Source of the DNA: Sycon ciliatum
Lineage: Eukaryota; Porifera; Calcarea; Leucosolenida; Sycettidae
Assembly: GCF_964019385.1 (NCBI RefSeq)
Contig: NC_088653.1
Span: 18,081,389-18,145,388 of the forward strand
DNA length: 64,000 nucleotides
Direction of reading: 5' to 3'
The notes beneath the pieces were generated by a model. That model was not told the DNA's origin, searched no databases, and worked only from the letters and a program-made list of their open reading frames with translations. Both the position numbers and the translations under genes were made by a program. Of the stretch, positions 38,901 to 46,423 are shown in pieces; the stretch's first letter is position 1; each line of letters opens with the position of its first letter.

Positions 38901-40268
38901 TGAGCTGATTGTTTAGTAACTGGTGGCGTTAGTGGACATTATAGCGTAACTTGTTTTGCTGAAAACATGTTGGCGGTTGAAAGCATGTGACAAGGCAGGG
39001 CTCTGCCAACCGTGGCTGGTTGTACTCAGGGGCGCTGTTTCCGAACACGGTGTGTGCCCTCCACCTTGTAATATGCTGTCAACCAACAAAATGTACAGTA
39101 CACGTACATTACCAATGCCTGCTCTAGGATTGTAGGACAGCCAGGTACACGTGTACCTGGCGCAACCATTTCAACCGGGTCGGAGCCGGGTACACATGTA
39201 CCTGGCGCTGTCTCACCAGCCGAGTCACATGCTTTAACTGGTTGGTTGGTTTATTTTAATTCGGACAATAAACGGGAACTAGGCCCAATGATATAAAGGC
39301 GAATGGATAAGCCGCATTTAGAAAAGAGAGGACGGGAATTAGAAAATTACGAAAGAAGAAGAAAGTACTGGAGTCTGACACATACAAGCCATGCAGTCAG
39401 TCCTTTCAAAGTTCGAAAGTGTAAAGTACCAACCGGGTCACAGGTGACCCGGTACTATATTTTCAACCGGGTTCAAGCGCCGCCCAACCGGGTGGATTAC
39501 CCGGCTCACCCGGCGCTGGAGCAGACACTGCATTACCAAAATAACGAAGTACAAAAAAGACGCTCCAACGACGACTGCCACACATTTACAAACACATGGG
39601 TCCAGCAAATAATAATTGTTCTCGCTTTGTGCGAACCGCAAAGCACTCACTAAGATCATCTTCATCTGGATCACAACACTCGTTCGCTTGTGATCGCTGA
39701 TCGTTTCGGTCGCCATTCGACAACTCGTTATTATACTTCGGCTGCTTGCGATCATATCGTAAAGCCTACACTACAGGAAATGCGCGATTACAACCAGGGT
39801 CATTATGCGGATGCTTGGCATCTGGACCACGTCTTTCAACTGGTTTGCTTCCGCACCTACTGTCCTGATTTGCCACAACCGAGAAAAGAACGTGGACAGT
39901 GCCTTTTACAGCTGCTCTCGTTCGCCTCCCGCACCGGTAGGATGCAAGACGATTGGCGGAGCGAATGGAATGTGAACTCGTTCGCTTGCCGTACACACTC
40001 GTGTTGCGGGGAAAGGGAACAGTGCGCAGATGGTCCGGATCGGATCCCCACTGGGCGCATCTCGAGCACTACCGCTATTCATATTGAACTAGCCCCAAAG
40101 CGCGGCGAAGATCACACGCCGAGAGAGTGGATGAAGGCCGACCCGCAAAGCCCTACCAACAGAAATTATTACAATCATCTTTGCAAGGCGCTTGCACGAA
40201 GCGTCCTTTTTGCTCTTACCTTGCGCTGCCAATGCCACGCAGAGGCACAGGACAATGGCGGTCTTCAT
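13831..40268 (-). CDS. Type I membrane protein: signal peptide, FN3, Tyr-rich stalk, TM, PPPY tail; nine exons, complete
   Basis: Likely a cell-surface receptor or adhesion protein. Exons: 40220-40268, 29786-29907, 29092-29213, 27280-27407, 25289-25490, 20165-20287, 18178-18275, 16049-16165, 13831-13937. They total 1068 nt = 355 codons plus TAG, and every junction agrees in phase (1,0,2,1,2,2,1,1). Layout: residues 1-16 signal peptide (MKTAIVLCLCVALAAQ); about 18-135 a fibronectin type III domain with the signature LAPGKTYQFRLRHGQ at 100-114 and Trp122; 142-185 Arg/Ser-rich with an RRRR patch at 182-185; 187-206 almost pure Tyr; 210-233 one transmembrane helix followed by CCKFYLY; 234-355 a Pro/Ala/Gln cytoplasmic tail with PPPY at 346-349, a WW-domain ligand. 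The TM plus Pro-rich PPPY layout recalls the Shisa/CYYR1 class, but the ectodomain has an FN3 and few cysteines, so family membership is not claimed. Intron 1 is over 10 kb and packed with transposons. Confidence 0.82.
14229..14285. mobile_element. Half copy of pogo-like MITE (CAGTCAACTTTGC family)
   Basis: Matches one half of the element at 29588-29775 (GAATAAGGACACT, TGATGCCCCG, CGTTATACGCAAAGTTGA). The other end is missing. Confidence 0.6.
15676..15835. repeat. CA/CG-rich microsatellite
   Basis: Long CA runs interrupted by CGCGCGGGCGCG blocks, in the intron between exons 8 and 9; the cause of several Thr-His and Cys-Val pseudo-frames. Confidence 0.95.
16049..16165 (-). CDS. FN3/Tyr-rich gene exon 8 (Pro/Ala/Gln-rich tail)
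   Basis: Acceptor TTGTGCAG ends at 16166, donor GTAATA starts at 16048. Residues 283-320, AQPVPGAYTAQPVVGQPGAP and on. Phase 1 both sides. CA microsatellites flank it on both sides. Confidence 0.76.
16190..16480. repeat. Compound CA microsatellite
   Basis: CA runs broken by ATCAAACAC and CACG blocks over about 290 bp, 25 bp upstream (gene sense) of the exon 8 acceptor. Confidence 0.95.
16578..16830 (-). mobile_element. Repeat copy B plus LINE-like 3' tail with (TTG)n
   Basis: Copy of the 7980-8070 repeat, then (TTG)n at 16712-16775, then TTTCAAATCTTTATTCTCAC and GCCAATAAGAGATA. On the minus strand this reads as a 3' end finishing in (CAA)n. Related tails are at 18885-18960 and 27055-27105. 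Confidence 0.55.
17257..17320. repeat. (TTG)n microsatellite
   Basis: TTG runs with GTGGTGGTG in the middle; probably the tail of another retroposed copy. Confidence 0.85.
17980..18158. mobile_element. Foldback element, arms of about 75 bp
   Basis: AGGATCTATAAGTTACTAG, CTAACAGTCCACCGAGGTAAC and GAGATAATATACAGTCAGAT on the left pair with their reverse complements at 18078-18158. A solo arm is at 2325-2395. The right end lies about 20 bp before the donor of exon 7. Confidence 0.65.
18178..18275 (-). CDS. FN3/Tyr-rich gene exon 7 (juxtamembrane tail)
   Basis: Acceptor TGTACAG ends at 18276, donor GTAAGTT starts at 18177. Encodes YGGRVMTSTIVTTPQVGAAG and continues Gln/Pro-rich, residues 250-281. 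Phase 2 in, 1 out. Confidence 0.78.
18303..18347. repeat. (CA)n microsatellite
   Basis: About 22 CA units in the intron just upstream (gene sense) of exon 7. Confidence 0.95.
18745..18870. mobile_element. Partial TA/CAGTGAAAC-type MITE
   Basis: Starts TA-CAGTGAAACTTGTCTAAG and contains GTCATTTGACTGGAAATAGC and CATCCCTTGGTCCTGATT, shared with the copies at 25992-26164 and 27844-28021. The other end is replaced. Confidence 0.55.
19495..20202. repeat. Tandem array, six units of 118 bp, copying an exon 3' end and splice donor
   Basis: Six almost identical 118-bp units. The last unit (20085-20202) contains the final 38 nt of the transmembrane exon and its donor. Every other unit therefore carries the same 38 nt plus GTGAGTGG on the minus strand. 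A few scattered substitutions separate the units, so the expansion looks recent or homogenised. Confidence 0.95.
20165..20287 (-). CDS. FN3/Tyr-rich gene exon 6 (transmembrane helix)
   Basis: Acceptor TCAACAG ends at 20288; preferred donor GTGAGTGG starts at 20164. Residues 208-248: SLGGAIAGGVIGFIFIVSAI then VVCCKFYLYGGCGRQPYRT. A weaker donor (TT/GTACGG) at 20200 gives the same phase and a 12-residue shorter product. The last 38 nt of the exon lie inside the final unit of a 118-bp tandem array. Confidence 0.8.
20344..20400. repeat. (TG)n microsatellite
   Basis: About 28 TG units, 57 bp beyond the exon 6 acceptor. Confidence 0.96.
20935..21459 (+). other. Unrecognised frame running into the 140-bp array
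   Basis: A plus-strand frame from 21095 reads through unique sequence (for example NPFDIDPETVVWLDDRSKQK around 21350) into the first array units. Composition looks protein-like, but I recognise no family and see no splice chain; it lies antisense in an intron. It may be a fragment of a mobile-element gene. Confidence 0.25.
21460..22440. repeat. Tandem array, seven units of 140 bp, with 280-bp higher-order pattern
   Basis: Units begin near 21460, 21600, 21740, 21880, 22020, 22160 and 22300. Units 3 and 5 share one set of variants (CGGAACGAG, TTTTCCCGTGAC, TGTACCC, CACGGCCC); units 4 and 6 share another (CAGAATGAGTCCTACAAG, ACTAGTGAC). Thus dimers 3-4 and 5-6 are a 280-bp higher-order repeat. 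Confidence 0.93.
22981..23367. mobile_element. Foldback element with arms of about 100 bp
   Basis: Left arm contains GAACTACAAGTTACGCTATA and ATGTCCACTAACACCACCAG; right arm (23262-23367) is its reverse complement with few changes. Related copies: 38820-38956 (right arm) and 45836-46065 (left arm and middle). Confidence 0.7.
24885..25252 (-). repeat. Three tandem copies of the Tyr-rich exon end with donor and candidate acceptors
   Basis: Downstream (gene sense) of exon 5 the sequence TACAGCGG/GTGAGAG recurs with donors after 25184, 25086 (GTGGGAG) and 24885. Each copy is preceded by TTCTTCAATAG/C or TTCTACAG/C, giving candidate exons 25184-25252 (69 nt), 25086-25147 (62 nt) and 24885-25042 (158 nt, containing the CAG/CTG run). 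A further upstream-type fragment is near 24480-24515. Confidence 0.8.
24897..24995. repeat. (AGC)n trinucleotide microsatellite, about 30 units
   Basis: Pure AGC/CAG run, CTG on the transcribed-gene sense strand, in the intron just below exon 5. Confidence 0.97.
25289..25490 (-). CDS. FN3/Tyr-rich gene exon 5 (Arg/Ser and Tyr-rich stalk)
   Basis: Acceptor GTGTGCAG ends at 25491, donor GTGAGAG starts at 25288. Residues 141-207: basic/Ser-rich, RRRR, then a run with 14 Tyr in about 23 residues written as TAC/TAT repeats. Phase 1 in, phase 2 out. The 3' end and donor are copied three more times just downstream (24885-25252). Confidence 0.8.
25769..25960. repeat. Interspersed repeat (TTCCGCTTCCGTGGGACGCC), copy 1
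   Basis: About 190 bp with GAACCACCTTTCCGCTTCCG, CAGATGCGGCTCCTAAAC and CAGATCCACCAACCA. Other copies are at 38080-38240 and 53606-53830. Non-coding; family unknown. Confidence 0.75.
25992..26164. mobile_element. TA/CAGTGAAACCTGTC-type MITE, copy 1
   Basis: Inverted ends AAACCTGTCAAGGCGACC and the inverse of TGAAACCTGTCTAAGACGAC; internal direct repeats GGCGACCACTCGG and GGAGACCACCTGG. Sibling at 27844-28021 keeps TA flanks on both sides. Confidence 0.65.
27280..27407 (-). CDS. FN3/Tyr-rich gene exon 4 (C-terminal half of FN3)
   Basis: Acceptor CTCTCCAG ends at 27408, donor GTGAGAAG starts at 27279. Encodes residues 98-140 with LAPGKTYQFRLRHGQ and TEWGEFSSSVE, a textbook FN3 F-G strand pattern. 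A (GA)n tract supplies the polypyrimidine tract on the minus strand. Confidence 0.88.
27412..27478. repeat. (GA)n microsatellite next to exon 4 acceptor
   Basis: About 33 GA units; on the minus strand the (CT)n run directly precedes the exon 4 acceptor and would act as its polypyrimidine tract. Confidence 0.96.
27844..28021. mobile_element. TA/CAGTGAAACCTGTC-type MITE, copy 2
   Basis: 178 bp with TA on both sides and inverted ends (AAACCTGTCAAGGCGACC / inverse of CTTAGACAGGTTTCAC). Confidence 0.7.
28068..29000. mobile_element. Harbinger-like MITE, 933 bp, TTA target duplication
   Basis: Ends GGCCGCGGTCACACATG and inverse GGCCCCGGTCACACATG (one mismatch in 17), flanked by TTA on both sides (28065-28067 and 29001-29003). 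GGCC-type ends and a TWA 3-bp duplication are PIF/Harbinger traits. It lies between exons 3 and 4 and has no coding capacity. Its interior holds a long palindrome at 28898-28973. Confidence 0.8.
29092..29213 (-). CDS. FN3/Tyr-rich gene exon 3
   Basis: Acceptor TATAG ends at 29214; donor GTGAGT starts at 29091. Forty codons plus two bases, residues 58-97, Ser-rich at the end (SGSSSGSSSLSLLI). Phase 0 in, phase 2 out; joins the next exon to complete the FN3 E-F strand. Confidence 0.8.
29588..29775. mobile_element. pogo/Tigger-like MITE (CAGTCAACTTTGC family)
   Basis: 188 bp with inverted ends CAGTCAACTTTGCTAATAAC and inverse CAGTCAACTTTGCGTATAAC. Siblings are at 36265-36424, 36546-36729 and 56095-56284; the last and the first of these are flanked by TA on both sides. 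The right end lies 10 bp from the exon 2 donor. Confidence 0.8.
29786..29907 (-). CDS. FN3/Tyr-rich gene exon 2 (N-terminal half of FN3)
   Basis: Acceptor TTCGCAG ends at 29908; donor GTAAGTG starts at 29785. Encodes residues 17-57 with GEVRLSFEHAKSKRGDTQHA, an FN3-like B-C strand region. Phase 1 in, phase 0 out. A pogo-like MITE begins 10 bp beyond its donor. Confidence 0.8.
29926..29968. repeat. AC/GC microsatellite
   Basis: ACACAC, GCGCGCGCGC and ACACAC blocks just upstream (gene sense) of the exon 2 acceptor. Confidence 0.9.
30053..30351. mobile_element. MITE of the AAGCTGTGTTCACAACTGGC family, copy 1
   Basis: Inverted ends TTCACAACTGGTGCG and GTTGTGAACACAGCTT around an interior shared with 46190-46423 and 57655-57962 (CATGTTGGAATTT, CGCGCCGAAATGGAAATTCC). 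Superfamily not assigned. Confidence 0.7.
31291..34434. mobile_element. 3.1-kb non-autonomous DNA transposon with TTAA target duplication
   Basis: Flanked by TTAA (31287-31290 and 34435-34438) with short inverted ends GGTGGCTC...ACCC. TTAA duplications are known for piggyBac and Kolobok elements; GG-starting ends fit Kolobok better, which is inference. No transposase frame is present. The interior carries an approximately 195-bp tandem repeat. Confidence 0.6.
31700..32480. repeat. Tandem repeat of about 195 bp inside the TTAA element
   Basis: ACATAGTAGTAGAGCTTTGG occurs at 31921, 32117 and 32311 (spacing 196 and 194); flanking parts and a degenerate unit before 31900 follow the same order, with decayed traces to about 32800. 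Confidence 0.88.
34812..34936. mobile_element. Palindromic TA-flanked MITE (CAGTGCTGGCA family), copy 2
   Basis: 125 bp, TA on both sides, ends CAGTGCTGGCACCTGAAATC and inverse CAGTGCTGGCAACTGGAATC. Copy 1 is at 10984-11112. Confidence 0.82.
35594..36015. mobile_element. pogo/Tigger-like MITE with 24-bp perfect ends
   Basis: Ends CAGTAAGATCGGGCGCCGAA... match perfectly in inverse over 24 bp; TA flanks both sides (35592-35593, 36016-36017). 422 bp, non-coding. Confidence 0.85.
36265..36424. mobile_element. pogo/Tigger-like MITE (CAGTCAACTTTGC family)
   Basis: Reverse-orientation sibling of 29588-29775, TA on both sides. Confidence 0.8.
36546..36729. mobile_element. pogo/Tigger-like MITE (CAGTCAACTTTGC family)
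   Basis: Starts after TA with CAGTCAACTTTGCTAATAAC and ends AAGTTGACTG; same orientation as 29588-29775 and inverted relative to the copy 120 bp to its left. Confidence 0.8.
37298..37370 (-). tRNA. tRNA-derived sequence (pseudogene or SINE head)
   Basis: On the minus strand a 73-nt stretch has a tRNA-like A box (AACTTAGTGGTAGAGC) and a perfect B box (GGTTCGAGTCC). The D and acceptor stems are imperfect and the anticodon loop lacks the expected U33, so a functional tRNA is unlikely. Confidence 0.4.
38080..38240. repeat. Interspersed repeat (TTCCGCTTCCGTGGGACGCC), copy 2
   Basis: Shares GTCAAGAACCAC, TTCGCTTCCGTGGAGCGCCA and CAGATCCACCAACCATAGGC with copies at 25769 and 53606. Confidence 0.7.
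38538..38737. mobile_element. Tigger-like MITE (TCAGACCTCGCTTA ends)
   Basis: 200 bp, TA both sides; right end is inverse of CAGTCAGACCTCGCTTATCC; the left end shows CAGTCAGTTTGAGTCAGACC, as if the terminal bases were partly duplicated. CAGTCAGACCTCGCTTAT-type ends are typical of pogo/Tigger elements. Confidence 0.78.
38820..38956. mobile_element. Solo arm of foldback family (22981-23367)
   Basis: TTTAGTAACTGGTGGCGTTA and GTGGACATTATAGCGTAACT match the right arm of the element at 23262-23345. Confidence 0.6.
40220..40268 (-). CDS. FN3/Tyr-rich gene exon 1 (signal peptide)
   Basis: ATG at 40268-40266; encodes MKTAIVLCLCVALAAQ plus one base, then donor GTAAGAG at 40219. The hydrophobic core and small-residue end are a classic signal peptide. 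Phase 1 matches the next exon found, 10 kb away, so intervening frame-neutral exons cannot be excluded. Confidence 0.72.
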
Positions 40269-42096
40269 CCCGGCTTGCAACGGACTCCCGGAGTACTCTT
40301 CTAGTAGTAGACGGACGAGACTAAGAGGAAATCTAGCCAACGTCAAACAAACTGCGTCCCCACCACACGGCACACCACTAGTCCACTGCACTGACTATGC
40401 AGCTAGCTGGAAGTAGAATCCGAGAAGAAGATTATTTTTTGGCTTGTCATCGCCCGTGTGCGTATCCCCCAATGTAGATCTACTCGTATGTTGTATGACT
40501 ATGAGCGCAGCGCAGTAACAGTGACTTGGTGAATGGTGACCGGTGGTGGGCCGTGGCGTGGGGCACGGCAGGCGCACAACAGATTGACGGATGATTTCAT
40601 ACCTAGACTTCAGCGTCATCAGTGTCACTCTAGTCTAGCTCTGTCTGTGTGAGCGAAACGTCTGAGAAATCCATAGACCATGCAGACCATGGTACTGTAT
40701 AATTATGCCGTAGATCTATGCATGGTAGACGGCATAATTCAACTCTATGATTGTACGTAGATCAACCTGCATGCGTAGAACATCGACCGCAGTACTACCA
40801 CTACTAGCACTAGTGTCCATGGTGTCTGAACAGTCCTGGCCAGTAAAAAGTAGCGCCGCGTTCGAGTGCACAGGAGTAGTGCGTGTGGTGCTAGGACCGC
40901 GCAGCGCCCGGCGCTATTTTTTTTCCATGAGATCGAATTTCAGTCTTACAACAGGATCTGGGATTGCATTCTTGACTGTCCTGCTGGCGACACAGAGCAC
41001 GTGCGCGCAGTGTTGCAGAGTCAGTCGGTAGACACCGGCTGGATTCCTGTGCAGACAGCGCGAGTAACACCGCATTATTATTTTATGTACTATGCCCTCT
41101 GGTCCGGACCTATGGTCCGTGGATTACAGATGATTATGGTGGACTGCACAAGTAAGTTAGTTAGTTTGTTCAATCACTTGTCCACTGGCCCTGCGCCTTT
41201 GATCCTAGAGGGTGGTGGCGTTCCCACGGCGGATGCGGAAAACTCGGCTTTCAGCCGAGTCTCACGCGAACCGTGAAATTTTTTTATTTTTATTTTTGTC
41301 CACTGGCCCACTGCATGCTGCATGTAGAGTATACAGTCGTCTTTTTGTAGATCTACATGTGGATGTACAATGCTGGCCACTGCAGCATACAGTAGTCGCA
41401 CAGATCTGCATGAAGAATCTCACGTCAAGACGCTCCCTGTCACTTGTCAGCCTCAGATCAAAGGTCGGAGTGATGAAAAGTGAAAGTGGAGGGTTTAGCA
41501 CACGAAGAAACGAAGCCAGTTGAAAATCTGATGAGGGATCATGAGGCCTTTCGTACCATTAATTCTCAAACCAGTACATGTCATGGTGATAATGTGACGA
41601 AGCATAACGATGGGTTTGCTCCCACAAGCATAACGATGTTAATATTATTAATTTTATACAGCATATCGGCGGAAAAATTAATTGTGATGAAAGTGACATG
41701 AAACGTACACAGACATTCTTCCTCCGCGATACCACCTCTGCACCGTCATCGAATCAGTGAGCGCTTTTCGCCCAGCACTCACATTCAGCAGAACACAGGA
41801 GCCAGACAGGCACGATAGGACCTAGGAGTGCCTGTGACCAATGCGACTGGAAAAGAAAACCTCAAACTCAAAGGTTTTGACTCGACTGACACGACTGGTC
41901 GCACAGTATGGGCCATGGCCATATGGGGCTGCGTTATGCAATGCACAAAACAAAGATCGATCGGGGCAGGCGGCGGGAGGGGGGGGGGGGGGGGGCGAGG
42001 GTGATGGAAGAACAGAATAACTGATTGTCAGTGTACAGACTGTGTACAGTGGTAGACTGGATAGAAGGATAGATGTAGCCTTGTAGGCGAGAATCC
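40269..42096. other. 5' flank of the FN3/Tyr-rich gene; no gene seen
   Basis: Should hold its promoter and 5' UTR. No TATA box or CpG-dense block is obvious to me, and no other exon chain is visible. Confidence 0.5.
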
Positions 42097-43003
42097 AGAT
42101 CAATCAACGCCGGTACCTGGGCGTAATGGTAGATGGGCAGCTCTCCTGGGAGCCTCACGTCAATCACACAATCCAGCAGGTGCGGAAGTCAGTAGGCGCG
42201 CTGTGGCGGAGCCGCCGAAGCCTCACCCTGGCGTCAAAGATCCTGTTTTACAGGTCGATGATCCAGGGTAGGTTGTCGTACGCTTCCAACGCCTTTTATC
42301 TGTCACTTCAAATTGGCAACATGGAGCCCCTCACACGTCTAACGAAGTGCGCTATCCGCGGCTTCTTCGGTCTGCCACCGTGACGCGCACGAGCCCGATC
42401 TTTGAACAGCTCCGCCTCACCACCCTGGAGGACATGTTTAACATTAAGCTCCTCATCTTTGTCCGTCGTTGTCTGTTCTCCCGAGCTAGCTCCCTCTTCA
42501 CCAGCTTCTTCGTGAGAGTTACTGGTGACCGCACTCGGGGAGCAGCACATCACCTCGTTCGAGTACTATTTTGGCTCGGTCCTGCGGGTCGAGCGACCAT
42601 GCAGTTCATCGGCGCAGTCCTGTGGAACCAGCTCCCGCCTGATCTCCGTTCCGAGCCCAGCCACCTTCAGTTCTGTGCCCTGCTAAAAGCCCATCATGGC
42701 TCCGTTTGAATGCTTTTCGGCTAGTGTGTTTCTTTGGTATAGCGGACTGAAGAATAGTAAACGTGTTTTGCAATATATGTATGAAGCTATTTTGTATATA
42801 GTATGTTCCCATTCCGTTTTTGCTTTGGTGTAGCCCTGAGGTTGATTGCTTATTTATTTCTACCCTTCCTCTCTCCATACTTCTGTCCCCCCCCCCTCTC
42901 TCTCTCTCATTCCTTCTGTCGTCCACATGTATCAAAGGAGGCGAAATCGCCTGTTTGTGGTGCGACGTTAAATAAACTTCTACAACAACAACAACAACAA
43001 CAA
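42097..43003 (+). pseudogene. LINE 3' fragment, RT C-terminus, frameshifted
   Basis: Two overlapping plus frames (42126-42383 and 42347-42709) together look like the C-terminal end of a LINE reverse transcriptase: YLGVMVDGQLSWEPHVNHTI, then SVGALWRSRRSL, LFYRSMIQGRLSYASNAF, and in the second frame GAVLWNQLPPDLR. A frameshift lies near 42370-42383. A 3' UTR and an (ACA)n tail (42983-43002) follow. 5'-truncated; differs in tail from the copy at 11115. Confidence 0.78.
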
Positions 43004-43172
43004 TCAACGCGTAGCAGCGTAATGATGAGAAGCGTGGGTGTAATAATAATATAGCCTGAAAGGACCGAGACAATGATTACAATGTCATGCAGTTACGACT
43101 GTCATCATGTACATGTACATGTACACCAATGTCATCAACACAAAAAGGATGGAGGCAGTGTTAGCCCTTATT

Positions 43173-43354
43173 AGGGTCCGGGCAGATTCTGCCGGCAGAA
43201 AACTTGGCCGAATTCGGTACATTTTCTGGTAAGTTTCATGCATGTTTGGTATGTGGATAAAATAATGGAGCAGAATTCAAGGAATTGCCCGCCATAAGGT
43301 TTGTATGGTTCTGCCAATTTCACTGCTTTTCGAGCAGAATCCGCCGGTCCCTAG
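43173..43354. mobile_element. MITE of the GGGACCGGCGGATTCTGC family, copy 2
   Basis: Same ends and interior as 8399-8563; an inverted partial copy follows at 43365-43510. Confidence 0.68.
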
Positions 43355-44469
43355 CCCTTATCGATAAATTGGCAGATTCTGCTCGAAAAGCAGTGAAATT
43401 GGCCAACAAGCCTTATTGTAGGCACTTCAATTCTGCTCCATTTCTTTATCCACATGCACATAGAAAGCCTACATGAAACATACCAGGAAAAGTATCTAAT
43501 GATCCACCAGGGGCTAGTGTAAGCGGATTATGCTCGGGAAATGACCAGATTATGTTCTAGCGGATGCTCGCAGAATGCTCGAGAAAACAGCCAATTATGC
43601 TTGTTATGCTTCACACCAAAAAGACCAAAAGAACAGATTATCGTCCTAAAAAAAAGAACTCAGACCATTGTCATGATGTGGACTGGGAGCTTTGTAGAAG
43701 TACAAGACAATAATAATGCAAGAGGAATACCAAGTTCACAAGCAAACGCTGAACTTTTGGGAGATGTCCTATAGTGGCTGCTAAAATGTTATTCCAAATG
43801 GACAAGAAGCGCTATGTATGGTCCTGTAAAAATAGTGTCTACAGGTACATAACAGCTTCATTGAGCATTGGCCTTTTTTTTTCTTTTTTTTAAATTTCGG
43901 CCAGTCTGCTACTGTCATTATTTTCGTCTTGGGGGTTAGACAAGGGGAAGTAGCCATGTAGGGGCGTTAGCCCGCCTTTCGGCATCTGCCCTTGTCTTTC
44001 GGATGCCATTTCATGCTCCTTCTCGGAAAACCCTAAATAGTAGCAGTTTGGTCTCATACATTGTAATCATTAATTTTAACATCTACCTTCACTGATGAGC
44101 TATGTATTAGCGAAAGAGCTGTCTGGAGGAATACAAGTTATCAATATGATTATCGTCTACGGAAGTGTCCTCGCAGTAGTGATGGTTGTGTGCAGGAGGG
44201 TCTAGTCGGCTGACAGCGCACTGTAGTGGTGGAGGTGATACTCAACTTCTCAAAAAGGACCTGATTATGCCAAAATTATGCCTTCAGGCTTCAATAGCAG
44301 TTGTGTACAACAGCCTCATTGGGCATCTGCCATTGTTTTTCGAATGCCATTTTATGCTCCTTCTCAAAAAGGACCTGATTATGCCAAATATTATGCCTGC
44401 ATAATCCGCTTACTCCTGGAGCCTAGTACGCCATCAACCACGGAACGGAATGATATTATTATTACTCAA

Positions 44470-44575
44470 GTAATTTTTGTTTTGTTTTATTCCAAGCAAT
44501 ACTGGGCTGGGGTAGCCAATTACCACTTTGCGTGGCGATTGCAGAGTTTATAATAGGAAACCACGGCTATGAGGA
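44470..44575 (-). mobile_element. LINE/SINE tail copy
   Basis: TTTTGTTTTATTCCAAGCAA, GGGTAGCCAATTACCACTTT and GGAAACCACGG match 8222-8330. Confidence 0.6.
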
Positions 44576-45359
44576 GGCGCGAGGCGCTGATGCCTGCCAC
44601 CACTGGCACCAGTGACTCGGTGGGTGACTGGTTGTCATTATTGTGTCACGAGGGATGAGTCAGATGACGCTGCATTGGCATAACTGCCGTGCCAGCTGCT
44701 CGCCAGACGTCATGGAGAGGTGCTGGATGGGTTCAATTATGTACTCGCACATGGCATACATGCATGTTGGATCACATGATCACATGTTGGATCACATGAT
44801 CACTTGACTGTAATTGTTACTAGGCGGAGGACGCATTGTGTCGAACAACAACGAAGGAAGACGTCCAGTACAAAAAAAGGGGCCCCTGCTCCCTAGTCTA
44901 GAACAGAGAGGGTCCGAGCCAGGCCTAGACCCGGCCGATATGGTTCAGATGGTCGCAAGAGAGACGGACGGCCCTGGTAGGATAATTATTTTTTACGGAT
45001 GCTGGTACACTGTACTTCTTCGTCTCTCGTCGCACAACTCACGGGCACATGTACATGTATACTAAGCAAGAGAAATAAAATAAATAATGAATAAGCTGGG
45101 GTACGGGTCTTATGCACTCTTGGTCACTGATTATAGTGTCCCAAAATCCCAATACTGCATATGCGAGCCTTGCACTGATAGAGTAATAGTGATTTTTTTC
45201 CTTCCCTCTTATGTCACCTACGTGCGATGTTGTTCGGCCCATGCACTCTCAGCTCTGGCCGAACAGTAGTCTTTTTTGCGAACACATCCAGCCAGAAAAT
45301 TATATTTCGGAGAAGTAATTAAAATTATTAAATGCAGTTTCACCTCTGACCCTGTCACC

Positions 45360-45636
45360 AATTTTTTTTATTTTTTTTTTATTTTATTCCAAGCAATACA
45401 TGGCTGGGGTAGCCAATGACCACTTTGCGTGGCGATTGCGGTTTTTTTTATAGCCAACCATGGCTAATGACTGTCGTCAGCGCCACTGTAAAACCACCAA
45501 TCCAAGGCCTCACTCTACCCGTGACTAGGGTGCTGCGGATAGTGCTAACCTACCAACCAACTTCTTATTAATATTGGCACGGTCTAATTACGACCAGCCA
45601 GGAGATGGTGAATAAATAAGTAAATAAATAAATGGA
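45360..45636. mobile_element. Two LINE/SINE tails facing each other
   Basis: 45366-45470 is a third copy of the TTTTA-tailed family (minus). 45575-45636 (ACGACCAGCCAGGAGATGG then AATAAATAAGTAAATAAATA) resembles the tail of the LINE at 11600 (plus). Confidence 0.55.
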
Positions 45637-45835
45637 CTCAGATGGAGAGCCAAGGTCTTTTTCTTTTGCATAAATAAATAAGTATAATTATGTATATTTG
45701 AAACTCGGTTGTTGAGCCATAAATAATTGTAGGAAGGAACAAAAAACATTATGGATACGGATATGTTACAGTGATGGAGAGTTACTCTTAACTCGTATCC
45801 ATAATGTTTTTTCCTTCCTACATATAGCTCAGATG

Positions 45836-46065
45836 GAGAGCCACGGTTTAATTTACACAAAAGAAAAAGACCAAGGAACTACAAGTTACGCTATACTGTC
45901 CACTAACACCACCAGTTACTAAACAATCAGCTCATGCGATAACATTGCACGACACTGACCGACGGTACTGACGTTCTACAACTAACTGGCTAACAGCTCT
46001 AGCATATCTTGGATGCGCACTCCAACAGCCTTCCAACTTGGAAGGTTCTAAGTTATAGAAATAAC
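45836..46065. mobile_element. Foldback family copy (left arm and middle)
   Basis: GAACTACAAGTTACGCTATA through CTTGGATGCGCACTCCAACA matches 23000-23180 closely. Confidence 0.68.
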
Positions 46066-46189
46066 ATAAGAGTGCGCACCCTTCAGTTTCTTTGGTTGTA
46101 TCCTTTAGTTCCGTATTTTTTCCCACTGATGATAGGAACAAGAAAATCGATTCTGGGTTTTCAACAATATTTTTGGTATAAAATACACA

Positions 46190-46423
46190 GTAAATACATG
46201 TCAAACAAGTAGCGTAGTTGCGTGATGTCTGCGGCCTTCATCCTCTAAGTCAAAGTGACTGGCATGTACGCTGCTGGTACGCGCCTGATACACGCTGAAA
46301 TTTCCAACATGTTGGAATTTCCATTTCGGCGCGTTTCCATACGCATGGCGCCCCAAAGCCAGCAAAAATACGCACAAACGCGTGGTTTCACGCGTACACG
46401 CGCCAGTTGTGAACACAGCTTTA
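46190..46423. mobile_element. MITE of the AAGCTGTGTTCACAACTGGC family, copy 2 (truncated)
   Basis: Right end GCGCCAGTTGTGAACACAGC intact, left part missing; interior matches 57790-57962. Confidence 0.65.

Noticed and set aside
39690..40304. Plus-strand 204-codon frame
   Set aside because: No recognisable domain, and it overlaps the well-supported signal-peptide exon on the other strand.
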